DNA from: Carallia brachiata
Lineage: Eukaryota; Streptophyta; Magnoliopsida; Malpighiales; Rhizophoraceae
NCBI GenBank assembly: GCA_021464245.1
Contig: JADCRB010000075.1
Coordinates: 124,001 to 188,000 of the forward strand
Reading direction: 5' to 3'
Length of the DNA: 64,000 nucleotides
The notes below the pieces were generated by a model that saw nothing but the letters and a program-made list of their open reading frames with translations, was not told the DNA's origin and did no database searches. The position numbers were made by a program, and so were the translations under genes. Positions within the stretch are counted from its first letter, which is position 1; each line of letters opens with the position of its first letter. Shown here in pieces: positions 23,901 through 36,587 of the stretch.

Positions 23901-26337
23901 ACCAATATGAATGATTGTTGAATTACTTAATCGAAAACATGGCACTGAGTGTCACTATTTAATGGAGGTACAATTCTGGTTAGGGTGGTGACACTCTGTC
24001 GTGACTGCTGAAAACCTTATTCTTGTTTTTTGGATGTCCTGAATATTTGTTATGTAAATTTATATTAATGAAAGGACATATATACTTTTTGCTTGTAAAA
24101 AATTTTAGAGACTAAATTTGTTGTCTTGTCCATGACAGTGTAACTTCATTCATGTTGGAAATGCTGAAATTTTTTCACCGTGCTCTGTTCTGCTTCTAAT
24201 TTAACTTCTCAAATGTGTTATTGAGCACATTCTAATTTAAACTTTTCAATGGGCTCATGATCACTATTTATGAGGCACAATTCTCTCTGCGCTAATGCAA
24301 TGCTCTTCTTTGCAGGTTTTCATTTTGATACAGAGGACGGTGATAAAGTGCTCCCTGGTTTCCTCGACTCAATAGTTGGAATTAAACGAGGTGAAACGAA
24401 GTCTTTTCCTCTCGTATTTCCTGATTCATGGAAACAAGAAAATCTACGTGGTGTCATGCTCAATTTACTGTGAGTTTCCTTCTGCTTCAAAGAATTGTTC
24501 CTTGTACATCCAAAAGTAGCTTGTGAAGAAAGTGAAAACATTAAGTCAAAATGAAGAAAGCCAATTAAAATGGTAAATGAGATCATCATATTCCTTTAGC
24601 ATTCGCATCTCTGTTTCTCACTTTGGTCAGCATTACAGTTTTGGAATGATATAAAATCACTTCAATACTCCATTAAGGCACCATTTTAAATCTCTGTTTG
24701 CAACCTTACATGTCATAGGACAAGTGTTAGAATAATTTAAATATCCCACAGAATGTGTAACTGCATTAATAGAATTTTTCAATGATCCTCTTTAAACATT
24801 TTTGTTCCCCCAATGCTCTCCCATATTGTAGGTTGAATGCAAAGAATTGTTTTATAGAGATTTGCCAGCGTTGGACGATTCCCTCGCTGATAAACTTTTA
24901 CCTGGATGTACCACCTTGCAGCAGGTGTTCTTGACACAGTCCTTAGAATAGTTCTCTATTCAACTTGAGAATATTTCAACCTGGCAGTTAGAAGTTTGTG
25001 TTGTGAAAATCTGTAGGTCAAAGAATCACTGTTACAAAAATGCTCAGAAGTGGAACAAACAGCAAGAGACCAGGCAACTGATAATGCAATCCTTGACCAG
25101 CTTTGCAAGGTTAATTTATGTTCTAGAATGTTAAATTTGACATTGTGCTTTAGTTCCCGAGGTTAGTGTTTGCATTAATGCTATCCAATTTATTGCAGAA
25201 TGCAATTACTCGTGAGAGTCTCTGACAATTGAGGGATTTAATATGTTGCTTATTGTAATAAAACTCATTCAATTTTATGTCCAGATGGTGGAGGTTGATA
25301 TTCCTCAATCTTTGTTTGAGGAACAAGGGAGGCAGCTTTATGGGGCCAAACTTCTCCAAATTCAGGTGGGTTCCCATAAAAAGCTAGTTTGGAGAGAGCA
25401 ATTAGGTGGCCTAAGATACTGGAGATTATAAATAATCTCTCTCCCACCCCCTCACCCAAAGACCCAGATGCACACATGTGAACAGTCTCTGATCACATTA
25501 ACTTGGTCCAGGCAAATATGAAGCTAACTGAAGAGCAGATGGCTTCTTTATCAAGTCCGAAGGCAGTTGGTGAGTACCTAGAAAATCAAAGGGAGAATAT
25601 ATTGAGGGTGATTAAACAAAATCTCACAGTTGGAGATGTATTCAAACGTGAAAATTTGCAGGTACAGACATTTGAAAGTTTCTCACTTTCATGTTGTAGA
25701 TATCTGGAATGTAGCTCATTTTTTGTCGCTTTAAGTGGAAAGATTGACGAGTCTATCCAGTAGTTTGGAATAGGTAATTACAATTAGAACCAATTGCATG
25801 AATCGGAGCCATCTTGAATCTCATCTCTGGTGAAATGGCAACTTTTCGTTTGTGCTCATGTTGCATTGTGCTGCAGTTTTCAACAGAAGAGCTTGTGAAA
25901 GAGGTGGAGAACTCCATAGCTGAATTCAAACGTCACAATCAAGAATATGATGAGGAACGTGTGAGGGACCAGGTTAGCAAATATCTCCCAAATAGTGAAC
26001 TACAGTCTTCTGGAATAGTATATGGACTGGAATCAGTCGTTAGTTTCAATCCATCATTCTACCAAAGACAGTCCAACCTTTGCATATTTTGCCATGCGTT
26101 CGAGTCATAATGTCCTGAGCATAGAGCCACCACTGAGATTGGTTGGAATCACTCCGTTGTGACTAATTTGCAACGTGCTTATGCTCCTGGAACCAAAACC
26201 AATCCATTTTGGACACGGTCAACTTTTTTGAGAAAAAATTTTCCTTCTTATATGGACAGGTGCAAGAGATACTAGAGGGAGCAAAAGTGCTTGAATGGTT
26301 GAGAGAACACGCTGAAATTCAATACTTTACCAGGTAA
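20977..26337 (+). CDS. TIG1: Chloroplast trigger factor-like chaperone, one-base deletion in exon 7
   Basis: Thirteen exons: 20977-21309, 21691-21774, 22038-22166, 22535-22623, 22820-23003, 23466-23556, 24316-24469, 24832-24924, 25017-25109, 25285-25365, 25512-25661, 25877-25972 and 26260-26337. The Ser/His-rich start is a plausible chloroplast transit peptide. The ribosome-binding N domain carries the trigger-factor signature VPGFRPGRTVP; an FKBP-like PPIase domain follows (GDKVLPGFLDSIVG), then the helical C domain. It should act on nascent stromal proteins. Exon lengths sum to 1655 nt; one more base would give 551 residues, close to the Arabidopsis protein. The missing base lies near 24454-24456, after about residue 350, where the family expects Val-His-Ala-Gln-Phe-Thr. 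As written, the frame runs to a TGA at 25519-25521. Confidence 0.88.
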
Positions 26338-28198
26338 GAGAAAGGGAAGGTTCTTGTGTGCTTGAAAAAGGTCGAGAAGAAAATCGTAGTTAGGATCAAT
26401 CCCACTCCCGAGATTGTTGTAGAAAATAGAATCATTCTCTGTATAGCCTTTTTCGTAAGAACATTTATTTCTGTTAAGAACTTAGGAATAAAGTAGGCAG
26501 TTGATTTGGAAGTGCCTGTATGATACTTAAGAAAAATAGGAGTTTTGAAGGTTAAAGTGACTGTCAGGGATACTTGAATTCAATTTGACACTTTCAAGAG
26601 AAATTTTGATTGGATTGGAAGATAACTTACAAAAGAACCATTAAAACACGGTCAGACGGGTCATATTGGCAAGCTGGCTACTATAAAAACACCAACACAG
26701 TCCATCGTTATCATCTCCAAGGATCAGCAATATCTATCTTGAAAAAATTTGGTGACTTTACTTAAGTTGTTTTAAAATAACTATAAAATGATATGAGTCG
26801 TTTGATTATTAAAAAAAAAAGTAAATTGTGACATATCGTTAAATGAGATTATGTAGTTTTTTGTTATTACGTATGTGAAGTTATGGAGTGTTACTAGCTT
26901 GTTAACAACATCACTCAAAGTCAGCCTTCCCACCGCCCTTGGGCTAAATGCCCTCCCGAGGAACCAAAAAAGAAACTAGGACCTTTGCAAATGGTGGCTG
27001 AGAGCATAGAGCATTCTAATCAGTGGCAGATGCAAACACACCCTAAAAAAAACTATGTTTTGGTGTAATTTATCATACTTTTAACTTATTGCTCTCTCTT
27101 AAATTAGAGTTTGTCTCCCGAATTTAATAGTCATTCTTTTTTGCTTTTTTTTTTTTTTTGTATGTATGTAAATTTTGCCTCTCTTTGTGATCTGTCACTG
27201 ATTGTAATGAGCTAGCATCAGGACACCCATAAGCGTGAGACTGACTGAAAATGTGACAACAAACTAACCCAGACTTTTTTTTTTTTTTTTTTTTTGTCCA
27301 TTAAGAAATCTATTGAATCATGAGTTACACAATAAAAGTAAAGTATTTGTTAATTTTTTCCTTTTTAAGTGAGTAAAAAACTTATGATTAACATCATTCA
27401 AATATTATTTTTAATTTTTTTATTTAAGTAAATCTTACTTTGTGTAGTGTAAAATTGAATAATTTATACTCACTTAAAAAATGGAGTCAAAATAAAAATT
27501 TTCTACAAAATAATTTTTTCCTTTCATAAATCTCTCATCTCTCATTTTAAAGTTTAAATCTAAGACATCTAAAATAAAAATTTTGAGTTTTAACTATTAA
27601 AGTGCTCAAACACGTTTATTTTTTTCTTTCGATATTTATGGTGACAGTTTTGTAATTATTCCCAACCGATACTTAACGGAACAATCTAATTGTTGTTAGA
27701 AATAAATATTGATCTAATTTTTTTTTTGTTGTTTTTTAATCCAATAGAAGGTTCATTGGATTTTTTTTTTTGTTGCAATTATTGGAACATGTACACAAAC
27801 GAGGTAATTTTTTTTATTCTCATAAATTTACTCTGTTATTCTCGTGATTAAAAAAATGAAACTTTTAAAATAGAGGTTAAGTTATAATCTATGTTATAAA
27901 AAAAATGTCTTTTTTTTATTTTTGGATAGTAAATATGAATCGTTTTTGAGTTCAAAGTGTGTAGTATACTAAATCTAAAAAAATAAAATCACGGCAAATA
28001 TTAATTGGGCCACATCTCAACTATGTCCAATAAGTCCAGCACAAAGAGTTCGATGGAAAAGTTAAAAAAAGGCCCGAAAATGGACATCATGTCCACGTGT
28101 CAAATAAATAGTAAAAGGCTCACAATGGAAACGATGATCCCTCCCACATCTAATTCCCACACTAACTGTGCCTCTACAAATGGCTAGCAAGTAGCAAG
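26338..28198. other. Intergenic region upstream of the eS28 gene
   Basis: The left end is the 3' flank of the trigger-factor gene. It holds a 180-bp hAT-type MITE (27021-27200) and several long T runs (around 27140, 27280 and 27760) that may be retroposon tails. The right end is the eS28 promoter. No other gene is supported. Confidence 0.5.
27021..27200. mobile_element. 180-bp hAT-type MITE
   Basis: Left end CAGTGGCAGATG and reverse complement of right end CAGTGACAGATC form a 12-bp near-perfect terminal inverted repeat that starts with the CAGTG typical of hAT elements. The flanks ATTCTAAT (27013-27020) and ATTGTAAT (27201-27208) match at seven of eight positions, as expected for an 8-bp target duplication with one later change. 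No coding capacity. Confidence 0.75.
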
Positions 28199-28206
28199 TT
28201 AGGGTT
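28006..28206 (+). promoter_or_regulatory. eS28 promoter with site II and telo-box-like motifs
   Basis: A TGGGCC (site II-type) motif at 28006-28011 and a TTAGGGTT telo-box-like motif at 28199-28206 precede the non-coding first exon. This pairing is known from plant ribosomal protein genes, where it drives expression in dividing cells. The transcription start is inferred to be near 28190. Confidence 0.6.
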
Positions 28207-28283
28207 AGGTTTTCCTTCAAATTTTTGCATCTTTTCTGACCAGCCTCGCCCAAGCCGTCCGCTGCCGAATCTCTCGTTCTCAG

Positions 28284-29107
<824 letters not shown>

Positions 29108-31462
29108 TGGTTCCTTTCCGTTTCTGATTCGATTTGTTGTCTCCATTGCTGGTTAGCCAGTGATTTGGCAGTTTTGTCATTATCGCTTTTACTTACTCTG
29201 TCATTGGATTCTGTTGATATAATGACTTGAGTGGTAATCCTGCCATGGTTTTGGTTCTGCTTAAAATTTTTGTTGTTCACTTGCCTACACTATGCCCTAG
29301 CATTGAGTTCTTGTTGGGGGTAATATCAAATGCAATGTGCTTTCTTTATGAATCTTTGCGGGATGCTTGAATGGTTCTTGTTGGTTATCTTCTCACTGTT
29401 CTTATTTTACACGTTGGGAAGCTCCAGAATCACTGGTGTTTTCGGTCATAAAAATGCAGTTGTAACCCGTATGATCTTGTTACTGAGACTATTGCAGTCT
29501 TATAACTCCATGTTGCCATAGTCATCCTTTGGATTTTCACTTCTTTTGGGTAAAACCTGAGACAAGTCCCTTGTAATGTTTTAGGTAGTGACTTACATAA
29601 CTTGGCCTATAAATGTTTATTGGATTGATTGGTGTATGTTGTGTTGTTAAGAGAAGAAAAAGCCCTTAAAGTGTACGGTTTTAAATTCATCTAAAATGGG
29701 AAATAGAAAAGAATTTTGACTCTGTAGGTAGTGAAAAAAAAAAAATTGTTGTCATTCAATTTTCTTTACATTTGAAATCCAGGATTTTACCCAAATGAAA
29801 TGAAATAAGTTACTCGTAGCTATTCATTGAACTCCAAATTTCAAATCCACAACTTCCCCTCATTCTGTGTGCGATGCTGTCTTTATAGTTTATATTAGTT
29901 AAAGAAGGGATATTGATCAATCCCATTCCTATTCATGTATAACTCGCTCAGTTCCTCCTAATGAAAAGAAATTGGAAATAGCCTGGGTAGGATTTTACTG
30001 ATAAGTAACTTTCATGATCATCATCGTCATCATTTGGGTGTTGTGGAGTTGGAGTTGGAAGGAACAATGTGAGGGCTCTGTAAGCAAATGGCCTTTGGTT
30101 GCAGGCATAAATCGTTGTATATTTAGTTACCTCCTTGCTTTCTACTTTGTCATGCCGGATGAGGATGACTATAGCAGTGAAACCGTGGAGAATGTAGTAT
30201 GGATGTATCTTTTCTTTATTGCATTGTTCGGTATCACCAGATTTATTGTTTGATGGGTTCCCGGGAGTGTCCCAAACTTAGATGCGAGATGAACAAATTT
30301 TTAATGCCAAGGGCCAAAATGGAAATTCAACATCAGCACTCTTATTCTTAAGTCAATCAACAGGATAGGTCAAAAAAAAAATGTAAATGAAAAGAGAAAA
30401 ATTACGCAAAAGACTTAACTTATAGTATAATTATAAGAGATCGGTTACTTACAGGCTAGTTCAGTTTTATCAATCTGGAAATGTCTCATGGGCTAATTTG
30501 CACTAGCAGCAACATTATTGATTATATAGATAGACTAGAGTCAAGGTTGTTGAGGGAGAACTTTATTGCATCTTGATTTAGAAAAAGCAAGACAATAAGC
30601 ACAAAAATTAAGCGAGAGGTATTTGGCTGGTTCAGTGCACCCATATTGAAATCACATGCTGCCACAGACACATCTCTGTCTAGGCCACTTGAAGCAAAGC
30701 CCTACAAAGCTTCTCTTATTGGTCATTTGAGCAATACATTTTCAGAGATAACGTGGTTCACATCACATGTGATCCTTCATCTTGAGCCCCTCATTTGACA
30801 ATTTTTTTATCAACTCTCTTACAATTTTTAATCATCGGTAAGCACTAAAGCTGCACATTATGTCCTTAGCTTCTTTTTTTTTAGCCTTTCCTTGGCTTTT
30901 TTTTAATGGTTTTGAGGCTACAATATGGGAAATCAAACTCATCACGTATTATTAGGAACGATCCTCATATCACTCAACAAATTACCGATCTTAGCAATTT
31001 CTCAGATTTGTGGATATCAGAGTATAGTGTGTCCACTCGGGTGTTTTCTTCTCCTTTTCTTATGAAGAGGGCAATGAAGATTTTAGCAAAATAGGCATGT
31101 GATGCTTTTTTGTTTTTTTTTTTTTTGAGAAGAAATAGGCATGTGACGCTTAAAGAAAAGGATGCAATTTGGCCAACGCATGATGCAAATAACGAAAAAA
31201 ATGTCAGAAGTGGAGCCAACGTGTGAAGAAGATGAAAAGGATTTAAAAACTTGGGATTTTTTTAATAGAAAAAATATTATTAATATGTAGATCATCACAT
31301 ATATAAACTGAAATTATAGTCATTCGTTAATGTCTTTATCCAACCTCTCTAATAGAAATAACCCACTATCCAAATGCTGATGACGTCAAATACTGTTTCA
31401 CTTCAATTCTAATGATTGCCAAATCTTAGACACGATGTCTAATTATCATTAGATCCTTTAAA

Positions 31463-31600
31463 TTCACTTTGAAACGAGGTACTCAGGCACTTGCGCTAGG
31501 GGAATTATTGAAGTGAAGATTTGAACCTGAACCACCAACATGAAAACACGATGAGTTAATATCATTTGAGCTAAATATTCAAAAAAAAAAACAGGGAAGG
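31463..31600 (-). mobile_element. Possible tRNA-derived SINE remnant
   Basis: On the minus strand there is a box A-like TTTAGCTCAAATGAT (31561-31575) and a box B-like GGTTCAAATCTT (31515-31526) at tRNA-like spacing, with the usual SINE phrase CATGTTGGTGGTTCAGG between them. Ends and target duplication are not clear. Confidence 0.4.
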
Positions 31601-32708
31601 GGGCGGGGGGAAGGGCAGTTCCCACGATCCAACCGTCTGCATGTCGAGGCATTAAAGATTCAGAGCCGTGCACGGAGAAATGACTACCGCTTCAGATAGA
31701 AACCTAGCAATGACTACCACCTCAGCACCCCCCACCCCCACAAATCTCGGTTTGCTTTCTGATGGCAATGCTAAAAAATAACAGGAAGCAACTGTGTGCA
31801 CCGAGCCGTCTACGGAAAAATATTTTAATGTATATATTTTTTATAAAATTTAAATTTAAATTTAAATAAATATTATTATAAAAATATGAATTTAGACTTT
31901 CTCAAAAAAATTTAAAAAAAAATTACAAATAATATTATCATATTGAATGTGCATATATCTTAAGTATACAACTTTTGTATACCAATCATTTCTGTAAATA
32001 ATAATGTAACGTACATCTCTTCGAGTATGCCCCCTGTTTTCTTTCAAATTACCAAATTGCTACTTCCGATCTTATGCCTGCAATCTTGCAGAATCGAATT
32101 TTCTTTGCTTTTTTTTTTTTTTTTCCTGTTATGATTCTCCGTGAAACCGCACTGTCTATCATTCGAATGTAGGTCATCGCTTCTATAAATTTAGGTGGTA
32201 GTTATCTGTTAATTGATTCTAATCTTTTTATAAAGAGAATCTAATATTCTAACATTGATTACTACACACAATTATCTCTACGTCTAGGCATAGGTAATAC
32301 CAAACTAATTTTTTTTTAAAATAATGGACTGATAACATGTAGAAATTCGAATTTTGATGTATAGTTATTGATTTATGAATAACATCTCTTATAGTAAAGT
32401 AGTTATCAAATTTCTAGACACCTGATCAAATATTTAAGCTTGGATTCCTCTAATATTTAAGATAAGAATGTATACTTAATGGGTCTCAAATTCATCCTGT
32501 ACCTACTAACCTGTTGGGTCTTAAATTCATAGTTTCGAGTTAGAATGAATTAAAGATGATACATTCAATGCTTCTCTCTCGGAGAAAAGTAGTAATTAAC
32601 ATGGGTTTTGCCGACTGTGCAAAAAGATCAAATCCACTTCAAAATCTACCTAAATAATTTCAATTTATTCACTAACTTTGAACTACTTTTAATCCATTTA
32701 AATACAGG

Positions 32709-33465
32709 AGGTGTTTGTTTTAAGGGGAAAAAAATATGAGAATGAGAATCAACTACCTATTTCATATTTCTATCCTTTGTTTCGTCAGAGGTTAATTTTC
32801 ATTCATTTAAAATGGGAAATGAGATTCCCCACATTAAGGGAATCATGATTCTCATATTTAATACATTAATGATTCTCATTCTCTTCTTAACTACCTCTAA
32901 CTACCTCACTTTCTCATCCTTTTTCGTGTTTTGTTTAAAATTAAAAAAAAAAATGCTTCTCTCTCTCGTTGGTCCTTCTCTCTTCTATTTCTCCGTTTTT
33001 TTTTTACTTTCTTATTAAAAAATTTATTATTGAATTGAGCTGTGGAGAATTTTTATTTTTATACTGATATTATATTCTTTTTCTCCTTTTAATAACAATA
33101 ATAATAATAAATAATTTTATAATCCAATAAAACTAAATATTTCTAAACTTATGATAATAATTAAATTATAAATTATAATAATTTTTTATAGTTATAATTA
33201 TCATTGATTTATTGATAATAAATTATTTTATTATTTATACAACACTATTTCTATTATGATAATAATGATTATTATTATTATAAGTTTTTATCATAATTTT
33301 TAATTTTATTTTTATGATAATTTAATATTTTTAATTTGACATTACATTATAATATTTTTTTGTATTTCATAATTTTTAATTTTAATAATATTTATTTTAT
33401 TTTTGGCGTGACATAAATATTATCACAAATTTAATGTTAATTCTGATTCTAAATTAAAACAAACA
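32709..33465. mobile_element. Possible Tourist-like MITE, diverged
   Basis: The left end (GGTGTTTGTTTTAAGG near 32709) matches the reverse complement of the right end (AAATGTTTGTTTTAATTT near 33465) over about a dozen bases. An inner inverted repeat pairs GAGAATGAGAATC (32738-32750) with its complement (32871-32883). I could not define a target duplication, and the core is simple AT sequence. Confidence 0.4.
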
Positions 33466-34019
33466 TTTATAAGAAATTTTAATTCTAATTTTAAGATAAA
33501 CTAAACATTATAAAATAAATAATTTTATTTTTAATTTTACTTTATTTTAATTGTTATTTTAGAACATAAATCAAACGGCCCACAATTCGACTTTGGTTGG
33601 TGAATTGGTTCAAAAAAACAGAAAGAATTTGGTTGGTGGAATAACAGACAAAGGTAAAAAAGTTCAATCAGCCGTTTACCAAGCCAGTGAGCTTTATGCA
33701 TGGGAGCATGGCTGTATTGTTGATCCCAATGACACTGAATTGGACCCGCCATAATTACTCTCCATAACAACAAGGCAAGATTGACATATGGGCCATGGCC
33801 GGTCCCATTTATAGAGAGCACGATCCCAGTACAAAGCACACTCAAAACGCCGAATTAAGTCATGTTTGAATCCTACTTCATTTAATGAATGCACCAACAC
33901 TTTTTCATCTTTACACATCACGTGTGAGATAAAGTTGTAATCATCCGTTTTCATACATTTTTAGCCTATTGAATACTTATATTTATTTGCTCAAATAAAA
34001 AACAAGAATAGTTATATTT

Positions 34020-34660
34020 ATAATTGTTCAACCAATCATCGTGATATTTGTGTCTCATTACGAATTATCAGCCAAACAAAATATTTTGAGGCAAGATATA
34101 CCTACCAGACACACTCAGATTAAAAAGTTATAATTTTTTATTGTACATATTTAGTCTATTGATAATTATTTTTATACCCATATTAGCTTTCGTGTAGTTA
34201 AGATAGTAAGAGATTCAACTTTCGACTTTGTGTTCGGAGATTTATATCTTATCAGAGTTGAATAATGAGATTAAAATTATAATTCAATATCTAACATAAG
34301 GTATATCGTAATTATTTAATCTTTTTATACCCTCTCCAAATACAAAGTCACAATATTATATAACAAAAATATGAGATAATATCATTACTTTACTATTTTC
34401 ACGTTAAAAAATATATATACTTGTAATTGTACAACCAATGATTATAGTATCAACATTCCGCAACGAATCATTAAACAAACAAAATATTTTGAAACAAGAT
34501 ATACAAACATATTACATGCATGTGAGATGAAGATATTATAATTATTTATTATACATTTTTTCGATTAATTAATTTTAACTCAAATTTAAATTTAAAAATT
34601 TCAGTTTAAAGACCATTCTGATATTTGTTGTACCTATTTAATCTATTAAATAATTTCACT
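34020..34660 (+). repeat. Diverged direct repeats spaced about 400 bp
   Basis: Around 34029 and 34432 the words CAACCAATCAT/CAACCAATGAT recur, followed in both copies by AAACAAAATATTTTGA and CAAGATATAC. A weaker third copy may start near 33900. Similarity is moderate, so this is an old duplication of an unknown unit. Confidence 0.5.
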
Positions 34661-35046
34661 TATAATTGTATTCATGGTATCTGCGTCAGCCAAACGAGGA
34701 ACAAGGAATTCAACTCCAAGCGCGACTGAGGCAGTTACATATTCGTAAATGGTTCCTTTAGGTGGGCATATGGGTTGTAATGCATTTCAATTATATATTT
34801 TGTTATTTTATAATAACATATAAATTTTTTATAATTATATATATTATTTTGTGTAATAAAAAAATAAATTATAAATTTTTATTATATAAAATTTAATTAT
34901 TATTATAAAATTATAAATATTATCACATATAACTAAAATGTATGATAATATAGTACGATCGTAAATATTTTTCCTTCGTAAATAAACTCAGAAAACATGG
35001 GCTAATTGAAGGATCAGCGATTTTCTCAGACAATTGAGTTGAGAGA

Positions 35047-35052
35047 TATAAA
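35047..35052 (+). promoter_or_regulatory. TATA box of the MAP65 gene
   Basis: TATAAA in GAGATATAAAGGGG is followed by a CT-rich leader. The first, non-coding exon would run from about 35080 to 35249 (donor CTGG|GTAAGT) and splice over roughly 1.3 kb to an acceptor just before the start codon, near 36576. Confidence 0.5.
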
Positions 35053-36587
35053 GGGGCCCCACCCTCCATCTCTATCTGAGTTTCTTTTTTCTCTGAGTCT
35101 GTCCTTTTTGTTAGCTTCTTCCACTCCACTCTGCTCCTCAGTCACAAACAGTGAAAAACCCAAAAAAAAAAAGGATTTGAGCTTTAGATCTGAAACTAAC
35201 ACACAACCAATCCAAAAAGCTAAAACCTATTACTCCAAGGACGATCTGGGTAAGTCTTGTTTGCTACTCTGATAGGTCATTTCACCTTTTTTTTACTGCT
35301 TCTTGTTTTTTAGCCAATGTGGGTCTCTTGATCTGGGATGTACTGCTGCTTGGCTACTTGGTTGGGCTTGCCATCGGTGAGAGATCTTTATGTTTATGTA
35401 CCTGTGATTTTGATTGTTTTAGTTCTTGTACGGTTTTCTGGCAGTGTGAGTTGGCGCATTTTAGTTACAATGGGGGGTTTTGGATTTTGCTAGTCTTGCT
35501 TTTTAGTGCTTGAATGTAAAGAAAATTTTGGAGGGGTTATGATCTTGGGGTTTTCTTAATGAGTTTTATGTTGTAAAGTAGAGATCTTGTGTTTGCTTAG
35601 ATGTGTTCAACTTTTAATTAGACCATTTGTTTGAGTAAGTGGATATTAGTTGACAAAATTAAGAGTCTTTTTAGTTGCTGACTTAATGCGCCGAAGGAAA
35701 ATGAATTTTAGCAATTTCATAGTTGTTTTTGAGTAAAATGACATAAAAATGTTATCCAATTGCTGGGAATGTTTGAGAAAGAGATTAAGGTTTACAGGAA
35801 TTTGAGTTGTGGCTATTTTCCGTTTGAAGGTTATTTTTGGTTGTCTAATAGTTAGAATATTATGTGGGCGTGAGTAGACGTTTTTGAGGTAATTTTCTTC
35901 TTCACGGCCAATGCATAACTTCTGCAAGTTTTTGTGCTTTTGTTGCCTTTTTACCCTTTTTTTTTTGGGCATACTTTTCTTAAATTAAGCAGCATTGACA
36001 ATTTGTAATGATTATCAAATTTCAATAACGAAAACAAGATATCTGAGATCCATTTTTGGAATCTCAAATGTTTGTGAGCTTCCTCCATTTTTTATGAGAA
36101 GAAAAGATATCCAACAGGTCCCAGAATTTTACAATGTATTAATGTAGTCAGATGTCTGGACTCATTTTATAATCCAAGTGCTATTACAACGCAAGGGTGT
36201 TCCATATTTCCCCATTGGGTTTTATATATCTTGGGTACTTAAATGTTTCTAGGCTTCTTGTGTTAAATTTTGGTGATTTGGGTGGATGGTGTCCCTGCAT
36301 ATTTCAGAGTTTTCTTTCTTCTTTTCTCAATTATCACATTATTGGATCATCCACTAATTAGACATTATTCCTCTTTTGTGATCATGTCTGACAGGTCGTA
36401 TGTTTCATTTGTTTGGTAAAGGTTTGTCTCTCACTAGTTAATTAGGTTTATAGATTGTTTTTCAGTTTCTAGTTCAGTAAATTGTAACAATTACAATAAA
36501 GTATGCATTTCAATCTAAGTCAATGGATGTATAGAATGACTTGTCAATGCCCCCTTTGCTTCATGTTGGATTGAAGGGTTAAGGTAA

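Larger units (their letters stand above)
29108..35040. other. Gene-poor intergenic region of about 5.9 kb
   Basis: No supported gene. It begins with the eS28 3' UTR and ends with the MAP65 promoter. In between are a SINE-like block (31463-31600), a MITE-like inverted block (about 32709-33465), very AT-rich simple sequence (33000-33560), and diverged direct repeats (34020-34660). A short open frame at 30014-30253 encodes a hydrophobic peptide with no similarity I recognise. Confidence 0.55.

Noticed and set aside
30014..30253. Hydrophobic 79-residue open frame
   Set aside because: No similarity I recognise, no splice context and poor codon pattern; probably chance.
31561..31575. Possible tRNA gene
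   Set aside because: Box A and box B are present but there is no full cloverleaf or acceptor stem; a SINE remnant fits better.
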